This document shows positions 18,215 to 28,312 of a DNA stretch of 64,000 bases, one piece after another. The notes beneath the pieces are model-generated. The model was given only the letters and a program-made list of their open reading frames with translations. It was not told the origin of the DNA and searched no databases. This stretch comes from Saccharicrinis sp963677655. GTDB lineage: Bacteria; Bacteroidota; Bacteroidia; Bacteroidales; Marinilabiliaceae. The position numbers and the translations under genes were made by a program. The stretch lies in the NCBI GenBank assembly GCA_963677655.1, contig OY782088.1; one strand, written 5' to 3'. How positions within the stretch are numbered: position 1 is the stretch's first letter; each line of letters begins with the position of its first letter.

Positions 18215-19033
18215 TTAATACTGTTCTCTTTCACTAGGGAAATCAACAGACTTAACATCTTCAATATAATTACTAACAGCACCTGTCATCTCAGCATATA
18301 AATTATGATATCTTCTTAAGAATCGTGGGGAAAACTCTTGATTAATTCCAAGCATATCATGAATAACTAACACCTGACCATCAACACCATTACCAGCACC
18401 AATTCCAATAATAGGAATTGTTAGTTCTTTTGCTACTTTAGCTGCTAATTTTGCAGGAATTTTTTCTAAAACAATACCAAAACAACCAGCTTCTTGCAAT
18501 AAACGAGCATCCTCAATTAATTTCCTTGCTTCCTCTTCCTGTTTTGCTCTTACTGTATAAGTTCCAAACTTGTGTATTGATTGTGGAGTTAATCCCAGGT
18601 GTCCCATTACAGGTATACCTGCTGATAAAATTCGTTTTACGGATTCTATTATTTCTTCACCACCTTCAATTTTAACAGCATCTGCTGCTGTTTCTTTCAT
18701 AATTTTAATTGCAGATGTTAATGCCTCTTTTGAGTTACCCTGATAAGTACCAAATGGCAAATCAACAACTACTAATGCTCTGTTTACCGCCCTTACAACC
18801 GATGCTCCATGATAGATCATTTGATCTAGTGTGATAGGTAAAGTAGTTTCCCATCCTGCCATTACATTCGATGCAGAATCTCCTACTAATATCACATCTA
18901 TTCCAGCCTGATCAACAATTTTAGCCATTGAATAATCGTATGCTGTTAACATAGCAATTTTTTCATTGTTATGCTTCATCTCGCTCAACACATGAGTGGT
19001 CACCTTTCTTTGGCGATTCATCGCTACTGACAT
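18215..19033 (-). CDS. panB: 3-methyl-2-oxobutanoate hydroxymethyltransferase
   Basis: The product has 272 residues and makes ketopantoate, the first committed step to pantothenate and CoA. The TIM-barrel motifs are present: MLTAYDYSMAKIVDQAGID, ILVGDSASNVMAGWETT (metal/substrate Asp and Ser), DLPFGTYQ, VMGHLGLTPQ and IGIGAGNGVDGQVLV. The length is standard. A possible promoter (TAACTTTG, complement of 19140-19147) lies about 107 bp upstream. No panC or panD is adjacent. Confidence 0.97.
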   Translation of the reverse strand: MSVAMNRQRKVTTHVLSEMKHNNEKIAMLTAYDYSMAKIVDQAGIDVILVGDSASNVMAGWETTLPITLDQMIYHGASVVRAVNRALVVVDLPFGTYQGNSKEALTSAIKIMKETAADAVKIEGGEEIIESVKRILSAGIPVMGHLGLTPQSIHKFGTYTVRAKQEEEARKLIEDARLLQEAGCFGIVLEKIPAKLAAKVAKELTIPIIGIGAGNGVDGQVLVIHDMLGINQEFSPRFLRRYHNLYAEMTGAVSNYIEDVKSVDFPSEREQY

Positions 19034-19475
19034 AATTCCTTGTTTTTGTGTCTTGTTATATTGGAAATCTTCTTTTTACAACCTGCGTTCGACTATAATT
19101 TCATACTGAATTCAGGTTATTAAAATTTGTTCAACTCGGCAAAGTTAGCAATAACAATTAGAATTAACTGTGATTATGTGTTAGAACTTTGTAATGAGTA
19201 CTAAAAACACAATAAGACAAGATATTAAGAGTGCTTAAACAAATATAATCAGCTTAATTTCGAATAAGCATAAAAATTCATTTCTTCATTTTGATGAATT
19301 AGCTTATACAAGAAAACTCATGTATTACAAGTACTTTACTTAAAATATGCAAGTTCATAGCTTGCTCTTTCTGAAAATTAAGAAGCTCACATTATGGATT
19401 GGCTATATTAAGAAAGGGACTGGCTCAATTTTTGGACTTTTCGAATAGGCATTGTTTATTATCTCAAATATTTTT
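19034..19475. other. Gene-free stretch between panB and the beta-barrel gene
   Basis: About 440 bp of AT-rich DNA upstream of the promoter at 19452-19483. Besides the TAACTTTG element on the minus strand (19140-19147), possibly for panB, I see no ORF with coding character, no stable hairpin and no repeat. Confidence 0.5.
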
Positions 19476-19483
19476 TACTTTTG
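19452..19483 (+). promoter_or_regulatory. Promoter of the outer-membrane beta-barrel gene
   Basis: TTG at 19452-19454 and TACTTTTG at 19476-19483 with a 21-bp spacer. It lies 48 bp upstream of the start at 19532. Confidence 0.6.
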
Positions 19484-19531
19484 GACGTTTAAACTATATG
19501 AATCAATTAACACACTTAAATTTTTAATTCA

Positions 19532-20092
19532 ATGAGAAAAGTATTATTCTTATTTAGTTTATTATTAGCATTTGGTGCTAACGGGTTTAGTCAAACTTTG
19601 CATGCTGGGGAGCAAACTATCGGACTAGGACTTGGTATTCCTTCAACTTCAGGAAAAACAAGCTCATCAACTCCATCTTTTTCTGGCTTTTACGAATATG
19701 GCTTTACTAATAAAATCGGAATCGGACATATTGGTGGGGGCGCTATTCTTTCTATGGCTGGTGCAGATTATAACTATGGTTATGGAGTAGATGGAAACTA
19801 CAGACAATTTTTAGTTGGACCAAGAGCTTCATATCATTTTGATATGACTGATATTACCGGAGATAAAGCATGGGATGTAGTTGATGTTTATGCCGGAGTA
19901 ATGGCTGGTTTAAGATTCGAGCATTATAGTTGGGAAATTCCATATGACGATAAGTATACTAAGGATGAAACGACCCCAATTACTGATGTTTTTGTTGGAA
20001 TCAGATATGCTTTTGCTGACCATGTGGGAGTTTATGCCGAAGCAGGTTATGGCATAAGTTATTTAACAGTAGGTATTAGCTTTAGGTTTTAA
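19532..20092 (+). CDS. Small outer-membrane beta-barrel protein
   Basis: The product has 186 residues. A signal peptide covers about 1-20 (VLFLFSLLLAFGANGFSQ). The mature part is glycine- and aromatic-rich with alternating hydrophobic residues (FSGFYEYGFTNKIGIGHIGGG, FLVGPRASYHF, VDVYAGVMAGLRFEHYSW, VFVGIRYAFADHVGVYAEAGYG). It ends in SFRF with a terminal Phe, the usual beta-barrel assembly signal. Size suggests an eight-stranded barrel. The function is unknown. Confidence 0.85.
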   Translation: MRKVLFLFSLLLAFGANGFSQTLHAGEQTIGLGLGIPSTSGKTSSSTPSFSGFYEYGFTNKIGIGHIGGGAILSMAGADYNYGYGVDGNYRQFLVGPRASYHFDMTDITGDKAWDVVDVYAGVMAGLRFEHYSWEIPYDDKYTKDETTPITDVFVGIRYAFADHVGVYAEAGYGISYLTVGISFRF

Positions 20093-20117
20093 TATAATTT
20101 TTAAAGTATTATAAATA

Positions 20118-20150
20118 AAGGTCGCCAAATATGGCGACCTTTTATTTTTT
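20118..20150 (+). terminator. Intrinsic terminator of the beta-barrel gene
   Basis: AAAGGTCGCCA / TGGCGACCTTT hairpin with a short loop, followed by a T-rich run, 25 bp after the stop at 20092. Confidence 0.85.
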
Positions 20151-20271
20151 ATAGCGTACAACAATCTATTATGTAAACTATTTTATTTTAATAAAACTTT
20201 TATTTTATAGTTTTTTCATTTATAATTGCATTGTTATTTAACACTTTAGCCTAACACATCAAACCATAAAT

Positions 20272-22173
20272 ATGAGAACTGCTTTTATTTTGGTTATATT
20301 TTTAACCTTTAATAAACTATCCTATTCTGAACATTTCTTAGGAAAAATTACAGATTCAAAAACCTCAAAATCATTACCTTTTGTAAATATTGTTATAAAA
20401 GGCACTTATAATGGAACTACAACAAACACTAATGGTGAATTCTCTATAAACCTCCCTACAAACCCAAAATACAGAACACTGGTATTTAGCTGTATTGGAT
20501 ATGAAACAAAAGAATACTCTATAAAAACAGGAGAAACGAATATTTCGGTTCAATTAACTCCTCACGCATACGACATTAGCGAAGTAACTATAATGCCCGA
20601 CAGTACATTACGCTCATTTCTACGCAAAGCTTTTAACAAGATACCAGATAACTATCCAAGTTACCCAAGTAAATATGAAGGTTTCTGTAGAACATCTATA
20701 CAAAATGAAAAAGGGGAATATCTAAGATTTATGGAAGTTTTAACTGAAATTTATAAATCTTCGTATGAGAATAAAGAAGAAGGAACAATAAAAGTAATCG
20801 ATTCCAGAAAATACATCAATAATAAATCTTTTAATGAATTCCCTTTAGTTTTTTATGGTAGTTCTCATTATGTACATACAAACGACGCGGTAAAAAACAG
20901 AGCTAAATACCTTGAGGGAGGACATCAATTTAATTATCAATTAACAGGAACAACCAAATTAAACAATAACACCATCTATATTATCAAGTTTCGTCCTACA
21001 AAATCAAATAGATCATTTTGTTCAGGTAATATCTATATCGATGCAAATAGTTTAGCCTATGTAAAAATAGAAATAGAATACTCTGATAAACAACTAAAAT
21101 CAAGGTTCAATTTAATGCCCGAGAACTTAACTTCATTAGATAAAAGCGTTACAACTACTTATATCAAAGAAGACAGCATATACCGTATCAATGCCTTATT
21201 TGAAAACGAACATATTAAAACTGCAAATAATAAGGTTATTTCTAGTCCTCTCGAATATATTATCACATCTTACTCAGCAAATAATGTATTAAAAATTCCA
21301 TTTGACTCTATCAGCCCTATAACATTTACCCCTGCATTTCAAGCTAATTTTTATTCAGAAAGCAATTGGAAGGATTATAATATTTTACCATTAAACAATG
21401 ATTTTTTAATTGATAGCATTACCTCAAAAAATATCCTTTTATCTCAAAGTAAAAAAACACAATACCTAAATTGGCGAGAAATACTTTATAAAATACTAAA
21501 ACGTTTTGAGTATGAATACGGTGTTGAAATAATTAAAACCCAAATACCAAAAGCATTATACAGCTTTAATTATTTAAACTTATCTTTTCAAAACTCATTC
21601 CAGTCAAACTATATCCTTTCTGAGCATTCTTCTATCAATTACAAAATCAACAGTAAAAACCAACTGATATATATATCCAACAATCCTTTTTATAAGAACA
21701 ATTTCGTCGATAAAACCAGTTTTAAATATAATAGAGTTATTCCTTTAAAAACTTTGGGCAAGCAAATTATTGGTAATTTAAATTTAGGTTGGCAATGGCA
21801 AAAAGTAGGATATTCACTAGGAACAGAAAAATCAGACCATGACTTTTCATTTGGAGGAAAAAAGTTTAAAAATGACAAAATCCAAGCCTATTCCGGGTTA
21901 AAAATGAATGGATTAACCATAGGTGCAAGTATTGATTATCAAATTTCGAATCGCTTATATTTAAACTTATCATCCAATTATTTATCTCCAATAAAAACAG
22001 AAGACATTATAACATTACAAGAACGTTCAGGATTTTTCTTATTCAGAAAACATGCTTCCGAACCCATATCTAATAAGAATATAGATTATTTCATCAATGG
22101 AAATCCATCAAATAAAAGCGGTATAAAGTTTAATAACTGGAGTTTTGGAATTGGAATTAAGATGAAAATTTAA
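20272..22173 (+). CDS. Carboxypeptidase-like regulatory domain protein, exported (DUF5686-like layout)
   Basis: The product has 633 residues. A signal peptide (1-19) is followed by a carboxypeptidase D regulatory-like beta-sandwich (about 22-100: FLGKITDSKTSKSLPFVNIV, TTTNTNGEFSINLP). A long region then carries beta-rich repeats and a C-terminus ending in WSFGIGIKMKI, compatible with an outer-membrane location. TonB-dependent receptor plug motifs are absent. The next gene, 45 bp downstream, encodes a shorter protein of the same architecture, so they form a pair. The function is unknown; members of this group are surface or periplasmic proteins of Bacteroidota. Confidence 0.8.
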   Translation: MRTAFILVIFLTFNKLSYSEHFLGKITDSKTSKSLPFVNIVIKGTYNGTTTNTNGEFSINLPTNPKYRTLVFSCIGYETKEYSIKTGETNISVQLTPHAYDISEVTIMPDSTLRSFLRKAFNKIPDNYPSYPSKYEGFCRTSIQNEKGEYLRFMEVLTEIYKSSYENKEEGTIKVIDSRKYINNKSFNEFPLVFYGSSHYVHTNDAVKNRAKYLEGGHQFNYQLTGTTKLNNNTIYIIKFRPTKSNRSFCSGNIYIDANSLAYVKIEIEYSDKQLKSRFNLMPENLTSLDKSVTTTYIKEDSIYRINALFENEHIKTANNKVISSPLEYIITSYSANNVLKIPFDSISPITFTPAFQANFYSESNWKDYNILPLNNDFLIDSITSKNILLSQSKKTQYLNWREILYKILKRFEYEYGVEIIKTQIPKALYSFNYLNLSFQNSFQSNYILSEHSSINYKINSKNQLIYISNNPFYKNNFVDKTSFKYNRVIPLKTLGKQIIGNLNLGWQWQKVGYSLGTEKSDHDFSFGGKKFKNDKIQAYSGLKMNGLTIGASIDYQISNRLYLNLSSNYLSPIKTEDIITLQERSGFFLFRKHASEPISNKNIDYFINGNPSNKSGIKFNNWSFGIGIKMKI

Positions 22174-22218
22174 AACTAAAGCATATAATAATCACAAACA
22201 AACCAAATAAAATCATTT

Positions 22219-23439
22219 ATGAAAACCCTACAAACAGCATTAATTCTACTGTTTTCTTTTATAATAAATACATCTTACGCACAAAGTAATATTACCTATA
22301 AAGGAATAATAGTGGACGCAGATTCAAACCGACCCATTTCAAATGTATCAATATATTGCAATGCTTTAAAAACCGGAACGATAACCAACGAATTAGGTGA
22401 GTTTGAGATTAACCTTAAAGAACAAAGTATTACTAATGTATTAGTTAGCCATGTTAGTTATATTCCACGATTATTTAAATTAACAAAAGGCGTAAATAAT
22501 ATTATTAAAATAAAGCATTCTGATTACTCATTACCAGAAGTTGTTGTGCATAATATTACGGCAGAAGAACTTGTTTTACGAATGAATAAAAAATCAAGTA
22601 AGGACTCAAGTAATTTTGATTACATAAAAGGATTTTATCAAAAACTATCTAAAATTGACAATGAATATTCAGTTATTCACGAATTCTTTTTTGATGCTAA
22701 ATGGAATTGTTATGGCGTTCAAAAATGGAACATCACTAACGCAAGATATGGTAGTTTAGATTCATTAAATTTTCAATTTAATAATTTTGCTCTTTTCGTA
22801 ATGAATCAAATTGGTTATTTAAATCCTAAAGTTCAATCAAATTGGTTAATATCTCCATATTCAAACAATAACATTAGTCATTATTATAATTTTAAAATAC
22901 TAAAATATTTAAATGCAGATAATGACAATGAAATTGCAGTTGTTTCGTGTACTCCTAAAATAAAAATTAAAGACAAAGCATACTTTAAAGGAAATCTATT
23001 TATTAAAACTAAATCGTTGCAACTAATTAGTATAAAAGGCAATATTCATAATTTTATTCATGGGAAAGGCTCAAGAAAGTTTAAAAATGAAATAATTGAT
23101 GTTAATATGGCTTTTTCATCTGATTCTGACCATTTAATATTTGATCATGCAAGTATAGTGTATAACGTGAAATTAAAGATAACTCCTGTAAAAACAATAA
23201 AAGTAAGTGAAAGTGCTAAGGTTATATTTTATCAGCATGGATTAAAAGAATTATCTAACTTAAAGAATGTTGTAACAAAAAACGATACTAAAACGCTAAA
23301 GGATATTGATTATGATCCTTCCTTTTGGCAGAACAATACTATAGTACTCCGTACCCCTGTAGAAAAAGATCTAATTAAATCTTTTGAAAGCAAAAACCAA
23401 TTAGGAAATTACTTTAAAACAGAACCTAAAAAGGAATGA
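22219..23439 (+). CDS. Carboxypeptidase-like regulatory domain protein, exported
   Basis: The product has 406 residues. A signal peptide covers about 1-21 (ALILLFSFIINTSYAQ), then a carboxypeptidase regulatory-like domain (about 25-105: YKGIIVDADSNRPISNVSIYC, TITNELGEFEINLK). The remaining 300 residues are beta-rich and resemble the middle of the upstream 633-residue protein (both have a KGF or EGF start, then FIKTKSLQLISIK-like strands), but the C-terminal barrel-like part is missing. It is probably cotranscribed with that gene. The function is unknown. Confidence 0.8.
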   Translation: MKTLQTALILLFSFIINTSYAQSNITYKGIIVDADSNRPISNVSIYCNALKTGTITNELGEFEINLKEQSITNVLVSHVSYIPRLFKLTKGVNNIIKIKHSDYSLPEVVVHNITAEELVLRMNKKSSKDSSNFDYIKGFYQKLSKIDNEYSVIHEFFFDAKWNCYGVQKWNITNARYGSLDSLNFQFNNFALFVMNQIGYLNPKVQSNWLISPYSNNNISHYYNFKILKYLNADNDNEIAVVSCTPKIKIKDKAYFKGNLFIKTKSLQLISIKGNIHNFIHGKGSRKFKNEIIDVNMAFSSDSDHLIFDHASIVYNVKLKITPVKTIKVSESAKVIFYQHGLKELSNLKNVVTKNDTKTLKDIDYDPSFWQNNTIVLRTPVEKDLIKSFESKNQLGNYFKTEPKKE

Positions 23440-23576
23440 ACTCTTATTTTGAATAAAATCAATTAAAAATAAAAGCGAAATATTCATGATTTAGAGCTAA
23501 ATGCATCAACTTTATTGGATTGAGAATTTCGCTCACAAAAATGACCTTTTCATTAATATATCATAGTTTTTGGGCC

Positions 23577-24221
23577 TTATGCAGCCTTATTCTTCTGGTA
23601 AAACTTACAATATTCCTGCAAGCCACATTTTGCACATTTAGGTTTTCGGGCAATACATACATATCGACCATGTAATATTAACCAATGATGTGCTATTGGT
23701 AATAACTCTTCAGGAAAGTATTTTACCAATTGTTTTTCTGTTTCTAATGGTGTTTTTGAGTTTGTTGTTAAACCTATCCGCTCTGACACTCTGAAAACAT
23801 GAGTATCTACAGCCATAGCAGGTTTTTCAAATACTACACTGGCAATTACATTTGCAGTTTTGCGTCCAACACCAGGAAGCTTTTGTAATTCTTTAATATC
23901 ATCGGGTACTACATTATTGAAATCATTCACCAACATCTTTGCCATCCCTACTAAATGCTTACTTTTATTATTTGGATAAGTACATGATCGTATATAATCA
24001 AATACCTCCTCAGGAGTTGATTCAGCAAGTTTATCAGGAGTCGGAAACCTTTGAAACAAATCCGGAGTAATCATATTTACTCTCTTATCAGTACACTGTG
24101 CAGATAAAATAACTGCAACCAACAGTTCGTATGGATTAGAATAATGTAACTCAGTTTCGGCAATAGGCATATTTACCTTAAACCATTCTATAATATTTTC
24201 AAAACGTTCCTTCTTCGTCAT
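23577..24221 (-). CDS. nth: Endonuclease III (DNA glycosylase/AP lyase)
   Basis: The product has 214 residues. It removes oxidised pyrimidines in base-excision repair. The helix-hairpin-helix LQKLPGVGRKTANVI carries the catalytic Lys, VDTHVFRVSERIGL the catalytic Asp, and the C-terminal [4Fe-4S] cluster has the exact CX6CX2CX5C spacing (CIARKPKCAKCGLQEYC). Length is normal. No partner gene. Confidence 0.97.
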   Translation of the reverse strand: MTKKERFENIIEWFKVNMPIAETELHYSNPYELLVAVILSAQCTDKRVNMITPDLFQRFPTPDKLAESTPEEVFDYIRSCTYPNNKSKHLVGMAKMLVNDFNNVVPDDIKELQKLPGVGRKTANVIASVVFEKPAMAVDTHVFRVSERIGLTTNSKTPLETEKQLVKYFPEELLPIAHHWLILHGRYVCIARKPKCAKCGLQEYCKFYQKNKAA

Positions 24222-24327
24222 AACTTATAAAAACAACAACATATAGCATTCCTCAACTCACATATTAATAATTTATATGCACCATATAAATCAGTCTTAT
24301 GTCTTGTGTCTTATATCTAACAATCTA

Positions 24328-25152
24328 TTACAAAAACATTAGTAAACTAACCGCCATAACAACCATTCCTGCAAATAATCCATAAATCGACAAATGGTGC
24401 TCTCCATATTTTTGCGCAGCTGGTAAAAGTTCATCAATACTTATAAAAACCATAATCCCTGCTACACCTGCAAAAATAACCCCAAACATGGTAGGAGATA
24501 AAAACGGCATTAGAACCAAGTAACCAACTATAGCACCAATAGGTTCAGCTAAACCTGATAAAAAACTTAATCTAAAAGCCTTTCGTCTACTCCCGGTAGC
24601 AAAATAAACAGGAACTGAAACTGCAATACCTTCCGGTATATTATGTATGGCGATTGCAACAGCAATAGCAATACCTAAATTAGGATCTGTTAAAGCTGCC
24701 GTAAATGTTGCTAATCCTTCAGGAAAATTATGAATTCCAATAGCCAAAGCTGTAAATAATCCCATTCTCATCAAGTGGCTACTTTTCTTCCTTTTCTCTT
24801 CTGTCATATCCTCAATTTTTTCCATCTCATGAGGATTCTCTGCCGAAGGAATAAATTTATCTATTAATGCAATTAAAAGCATACCTGAGAAAAATGAAAT
24901 AACGGTTAACCACGTACCCCAAAATTCATCGTATGACTCCACTAAATTATCTTTAGCTTTAACAAATATTTCTACAAATGATACGTAAATCATTACTCCT
25001 GCAGAAAATCCCAAAGCAACAGATAAAAATTTAGTATTTGTTTTTTTTGCAAAAAATGCCATTGCACTACCAATACCAGTTGCTAAACCGGCAAATAAGG
25101 TTAATCCAAATGCCATTAAAATGTCATTAAATGCTACTTGACTTAAATCCAT
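24328..25152 (-). CDS. zupT: ZIP family divalent metal transporter
   Basis: The product has 274 residues and about eight membrane helices. The metal-path helices IV and V carry HNFPEGLATF and HNIPEGIAVSVP, the hallmark of ZupT-type ZIP importers (zinc, also iron and other divalent cations). The cytoplasmic loop after helix III is charged (MEKIEDMTEEKRKKSSH). The symbol is given by family similarity; metal preference is not determined by sequence. The gene stands alone. Confidence 0.9.
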   Translation of the reverse strand: MDLSQVAFNDILMAFGLTLFAGLATGIGSAMAFFAKKTNTKFLSVALGFSAGVMIYVSFVEIFVKAKDNLVESYDEFWGTWLTVISFFSGMLLIALIDKFIPSAENPHEMEKIEDMTEEKRKKSSHLMRMGLFTALAIGIHNFPEGLATFTAALTDPNLGIAIAVAIAIHNIPEGIAVSVPVYFATGSRRKAFRLSFLSGLAEPIGAIVGYLVLMPFLSPTMFGVIFAGVAGIMVFISIDELLPAAQKYGEHHLSIYGLFAGMVVMAVSLLMFL

Positions 25153-25298
25153 AACAATATTTCTAATTAATATAATTCTTCAACAAAAGAAATGAATTGT
25201 TTTATAAAAACTCCTTCTAATTGACATTATCAAGTAAAAAAAGTAAATAAAACAGGTGTATTCATGTAATAAATCTATTAATAGTTCAATAATTCATT

Positions 25299-25306
25299 TA
25301 TTTTTG
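25299..25306 (+). promoter_or_regulatory. Probable -7 element of the amidase gene
   Basis: TATTTTTG followed by CC lies 33 bp before the start at 25340 and fits TAnnTTTG. No TTG is found at the right upstream distance. Confidence 0.4.
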
Positions 25307-25339
25307 CCACAAATAGTTAGCAAAGAAAATATTTAAAAT

Positions 25340-26320
25340 ATGATTCACATAAAAAGGTTAATACTTTTTTTAATGTGTAGCTTATATATTATAAATGCCC
25401 CTGCACAGAAAGATTCTTCTAATGTAACCTCAATTCCTCAAAAAGGAGAAGGTTTGTATTCTTTTTTACTTAGAAATAAGTTAAATCCGGATAAACACAC
25501 CCAACGGTTTTTGGAATTAAACAAAGGTAAGCTTGGTAAAAATAACGCTTTACTACTTGGTGTATCCTATAAAATACCTGAAACAGAAACTTATTTATCT
25601 GAACCTTTATACGGTTCAGAAAGAGAAAAATTCAAATTAGATTCAAATGATCTTGAGGGTGCCGTTTTCTATTTAGTAAGTGGTCATGGAGGTCCTGATC
25701 CTGGAGCTTTAGGTAAATATGGTAATAAAACTCTAGCTGAAGATGAATACGCTTACGATATAACATTGCGACTAGCAAAACGCCTGCAAGAAAATGGGGC
25801 AAAGGTTAATATGGTAATCCAAGACAAGAATGACGGAATTAGAGATGAGTCATACTTAGAGATGGATAAGGATGAAGTCTGTAATAATGAAGTTATACCA
25901 CTAGAGCAAATTGACCGGTTAAAGCAACGTACAAATTTTATTAATCAAGAGTATATTAAGAATAAACCGGCATATCAGAGATGTATCATTATTCACGTAG
26001 ATTCCAGAAGTAAAGGTAAGGCAATTGATGTATTCTTTTATCACTCACCTAAAAGTAAATCCGGTGAAAAAACAGCCAATGAACTAGTTAAGATATTTGA
26101 CGAAAAATATAATAAACATCAACCTTCAAGAGGATATTCCGGAGTGGTTACTTCTCGTAATTTATATTTACTGAGAAAAACTTATCCCAGCGCCGTTTTT
26201 ATTGAGTTAGGCAATATTAGAAATTACCGGGATCAACAACGTTTCATAATTGAAAACAACCGTCAGGCTCTGGCTAATTGGCTATATGAAGGCTTATTAA
26301 ATGATTACAAAAACAGATAA
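25340..26320 (+). CDS. N-acetylmuramoyl-L-alanine amidase (Amidase_3), exported
   Basis: The product has 326 residues. A signal peptide covers about 1-22. A LysM-like segment spans about 35-85 (GEGLYSFLLRNKLNPDKHTQ). The Amidase_3 zinc hydrolase domain spans about 110-320: SGHGGPDPGALG (zinc His), the Glu of AEDEYAYDIT (zinc), IIHVDSRS (zinc His) and FIELGNIRN with the catalytic Glu. It cleaves the amide between MurNAc and the stem peptide. All catalytic residues are present. The insert between strands (about 165-200) is longer than in E. coli AmiA. Confidence 0.93.
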   Translation: MIHIKRLILFLMCSLYIINAPAQKDSSNVTSIPQKGEGLYSFLLRNKLNPDKHTQRFLELNKGKLGKNNALLLGVSYKIPETETYLSEPLYGSEREKFKLDSNDLEGAVFYLVSGHGGPDPGALGKYGNKTLAEDEYAYDITLRLAKRLQENGAKVNMVIQDKNDGIRDESYLEMDKDEVCNNEVIPLEQIDRLKQRTNFINQEYIKNKPAYQRCIIIHVDSRSKGKAIDVFFYHSPKSKSGEKTANELVKIFDEKYNKHQPSRGYSGVVTSRNLYLLRKTYPSAVFIELGNIRNYRDQQRFIIENNRQALANWLYEGLLNDYKNR

Positions 26321-26488
26321 TCACAATTGTATTACTAATACGAATAGCCAACAACAATTAGTTAAAAACATTCAGCAAAAATAAATTACGATATATAAAA
26401 AACTCATGACAAAATCATTTAATGACAAACAGAGGAATTAATAATTCAACCTTTTGTCTTAATTCTTTTGTCTTTTACTATTTACGAT

Positions 26489-26533
26489 ATGAAACGAACA
26501 GAAGAATTCGAGGATCTAGAAAAAACTAAATGA
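26489..26533 (+). pseudogene. Possible fragment of a four-helix-bundle (23S rRNA IVP-like) protein gene
   Basis: The ATG at 26489 opens a 14-codon frame MKRTEEFEDLEKTK before TGA at 26531. EEFEDL near the start is how many Bacteroidota four-helix-bundle (IVP-type) proteins begin, and the upstream run of TTTGTCTT repeats is typical of their flanks. Only the first helix tip remains. The rest of the 278-bp gap (26321-26598) shows nothing else. This is weak evidence from a short match. Confidence 0.35.
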
Positions 26534-26598
26534 CAACAAATTAGATATTCGGGTTTATTTGTGAGTTCCATAAGACATTTGAAAATAAATTTAAACTT

Positions 26599-27498
26599 AT
26601 GAAGCCTACATTATTAGTTCTTGCAGCAGGAATGGGAAGCCGATATGGTGGACTAAAGCAATTAGATGAACTTGGTCCTACTGGTGAATCTATTATAGAT
26701 TATTCAGTATACGATGCCATTCAGGCTGGATTTGAAAAAGTTGTATTTGTAATACGTCATTCTTTTGCCGATCAATTTAAAGAACGATTTGACCCAAAAC
26801 TTGCTGGTAAAATTGAAGTAGAATATGTTTATCAGGAGTTAGATAATCTTCCTGAAGGTTTTACAGTTCCTGAAGGACGTGAAAAGCCTTGGGGAACAGG
26901 TCATGCAATGCTTATGGCAAAAGATGCAATAAAAGGACCTTTTGCCATAATTAATGCAGACGATTTCTATGGTAGAGAAGCATATCAAACAGTAGTTGAT
27001 TTTGTTGAAAAAAGTACTGATAGTAATGAATATGCTATGGTGGGATACGCTTTAGATAATACTTTATCTGAACATGGAACTGTATCAAGAGGTGTATGTG
27101 AAACGGATATTGAAAATAACCTGGTAAATATTATTGAAAGAACTAAAATTGGTTATCTGGATGGTAAAATTGTTTACTGGGAAGATGAAAAAACAACTGA
27201 ACTAACAGGAAAAGAACCTGTATCTATGAATTTTTGGGCTTTTAAAAACTCATTCTTCAAAGCTCTGGAAGATGGATTTCTGGAATTTTTAAAAGAAAAA
27301 GGAACTGAACTTAAGTCTGAATTTTATTTTAATGCGTTAGTTGACAAAATGATTAAGTCAGACAAAGCATCTACAAAAGTATTGAGTAGTGATGCAAAAT
27401 GGTTTGGCGTTACTTATCAGGAAGACAAACCTATTGTTCAACAAAGTTTAAATGCTTTAATAGAAAAAGGTGTTTATCCATCTAACCTTTGGGGATAA
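26599..27498 (+). CDS. Nucleotidyltransferase (sugar-phosphate NTP transferase family)
   Basis: The product has 299 residues. The N-terminal signature LAAGMGSRYGGLKQ is the NTP-binding loop of sugar-1-phosphate nucleotidyltransferases. PWGTGHAMLMAKDAI and FAIINADDFYGREAY (the metal-binding Asp) follow. The family usually makes NDP-sugars or CDP-alcohols, but this Bacteroidota subgroup has no fixed substrate and differs from RmlA/GalU at the sugar site. It is followed 87 bp later by a Nudix gene. Confidence 0.9.
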   Translation: MKPTLLVLAAGMGSRYGGLKQLDELGPTGESIIDYSVYDAIQAGFEKVVFVIRHSFADQFKERFDPKLAGKIEVEYVYQELDNLPEGFTVPEGREKPWGTGHAMLMAKDAIKGPFAIINADDFYGREAYQTVVDFVEKSTDSNEYAMVGYALDNTLSEHGTVSRGVCETDIENNLVNIIERTKIGYLDGKIVYWEDEKTTELTGKEPVSMNFWAFKNSFFKALEDGFLEFLKEKGTELKSEFYFNALVDKMIKSDKASTKVLSSDAKWFGVTYQEDKPIVQQSLNALIEKGVYPSNLWG

Positions 27499-27584
27499 TA
27501 TAAAATAGTACACAGTCTTTAGTAACCGGTTCTCAGTAACCTTTTTACCAAAGACTTTGAACTGTAGACTGAAAAACAGAAAAT

Positions 27585-28103
27585 ATGACAAAGCCAGAAA
27601 ATGTATTTAAATATTGTCCAAAATGTGGTTCTAAGCATTTTATATTTGAAGGTCATCGCTCCTTCCTTTGCAACTATTGCGGATTTCATTATTTTATAAA
27701 TTCATCAGCTGCAGTTGCCGGACTTATTGAAAATGATAAGGGCGACCTGCTTCTTACTGTTAGAGCTTTTGATCCGAATAAAGGCATGTTAGATCTGCCA
27801 GGAGGCTTTGTTGATCCAATGGAATCAGCAGAAGATGCATTAAAAAGAGAGATCAAAGAAGAACTTAACCTTGAAATTACTCAAATGAAATACTTAACCT
27901 CTTTTCCTAATGAATATATATTCTCTGACTTTTCTGTTTATACTACAGATTCAGCTTTTATTTGTAAGGTTAAAGGTTGGGAGAATATGCATGTTCAGGA
28001 TGATATTAGTGATGTAGTTTTTGTTAATAAACAAAATTTAGATTGGAATCAGGTTAGTGCACCTTCTATAAAAAGTATTATAAAGGCCTATTGGAAACAA
28101 TAA
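27585..28103 (+). CDS. Nudix hydrolase with N-terminal zinc ribbon
   Basis: The product has 172 residues. The N-terminus has a rubredoxin-like zinc ribbon (CPKCGSKHF, then FLCNYCGFHYF; Cys pairs at about 11/14 and 29/32). The Nudix box runs from GGFVDPME at about residue 72 through REIKEEL at about 88-94, matching GX5EX7REUXEE. It hydrolyses nucleoside diphosphates linked to another group; zinc-ribbon Nudix proteins often act on NAD(H) or ADP-ribose, but the substrate is not determined here. Pyrophosphate hydrolysis is the only firm claim. Confidence 0.93.
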   Translation: MTKPENVFKYCPKCGSKHFIFEGHRSFLCNYCGFHYFINSSAAVAGLIENDKGDLLLTVRAFDPNKGMLDLPGGFVDPMESAEDALKREIKEELNLEITQMKYLTSFPNEYIFSDFSVYTTDSAFICKVKGWENMHVQDDISDVVFVNKQNLDWNQVSAPSIKSIIKAYWKQ

Positions 28104-28312
28104 TATTTATAATAAACTAATGATTCAAAGCTATATACTGAACATGACATATAATACATAGAACTCATTAACAACACCTTAAATAAGGCACAAACATTTT
28201 TACTATAAAAAAATGCAAAATGATTATATAATGGGCAATTTTTAGCAATTTTGTACAAGAGTAAAAATGATTGGTAAACATATAAAATGATAAAGTAATT
28301 ATAATGATCCTT

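Noticed and set aside
20272..23439. SusC/TonB-dependent receptor pair
   Set aside because: They share the carboxypeptidase-like N-terminal domain, but plug and TonB-box features and the large barrel are missing.
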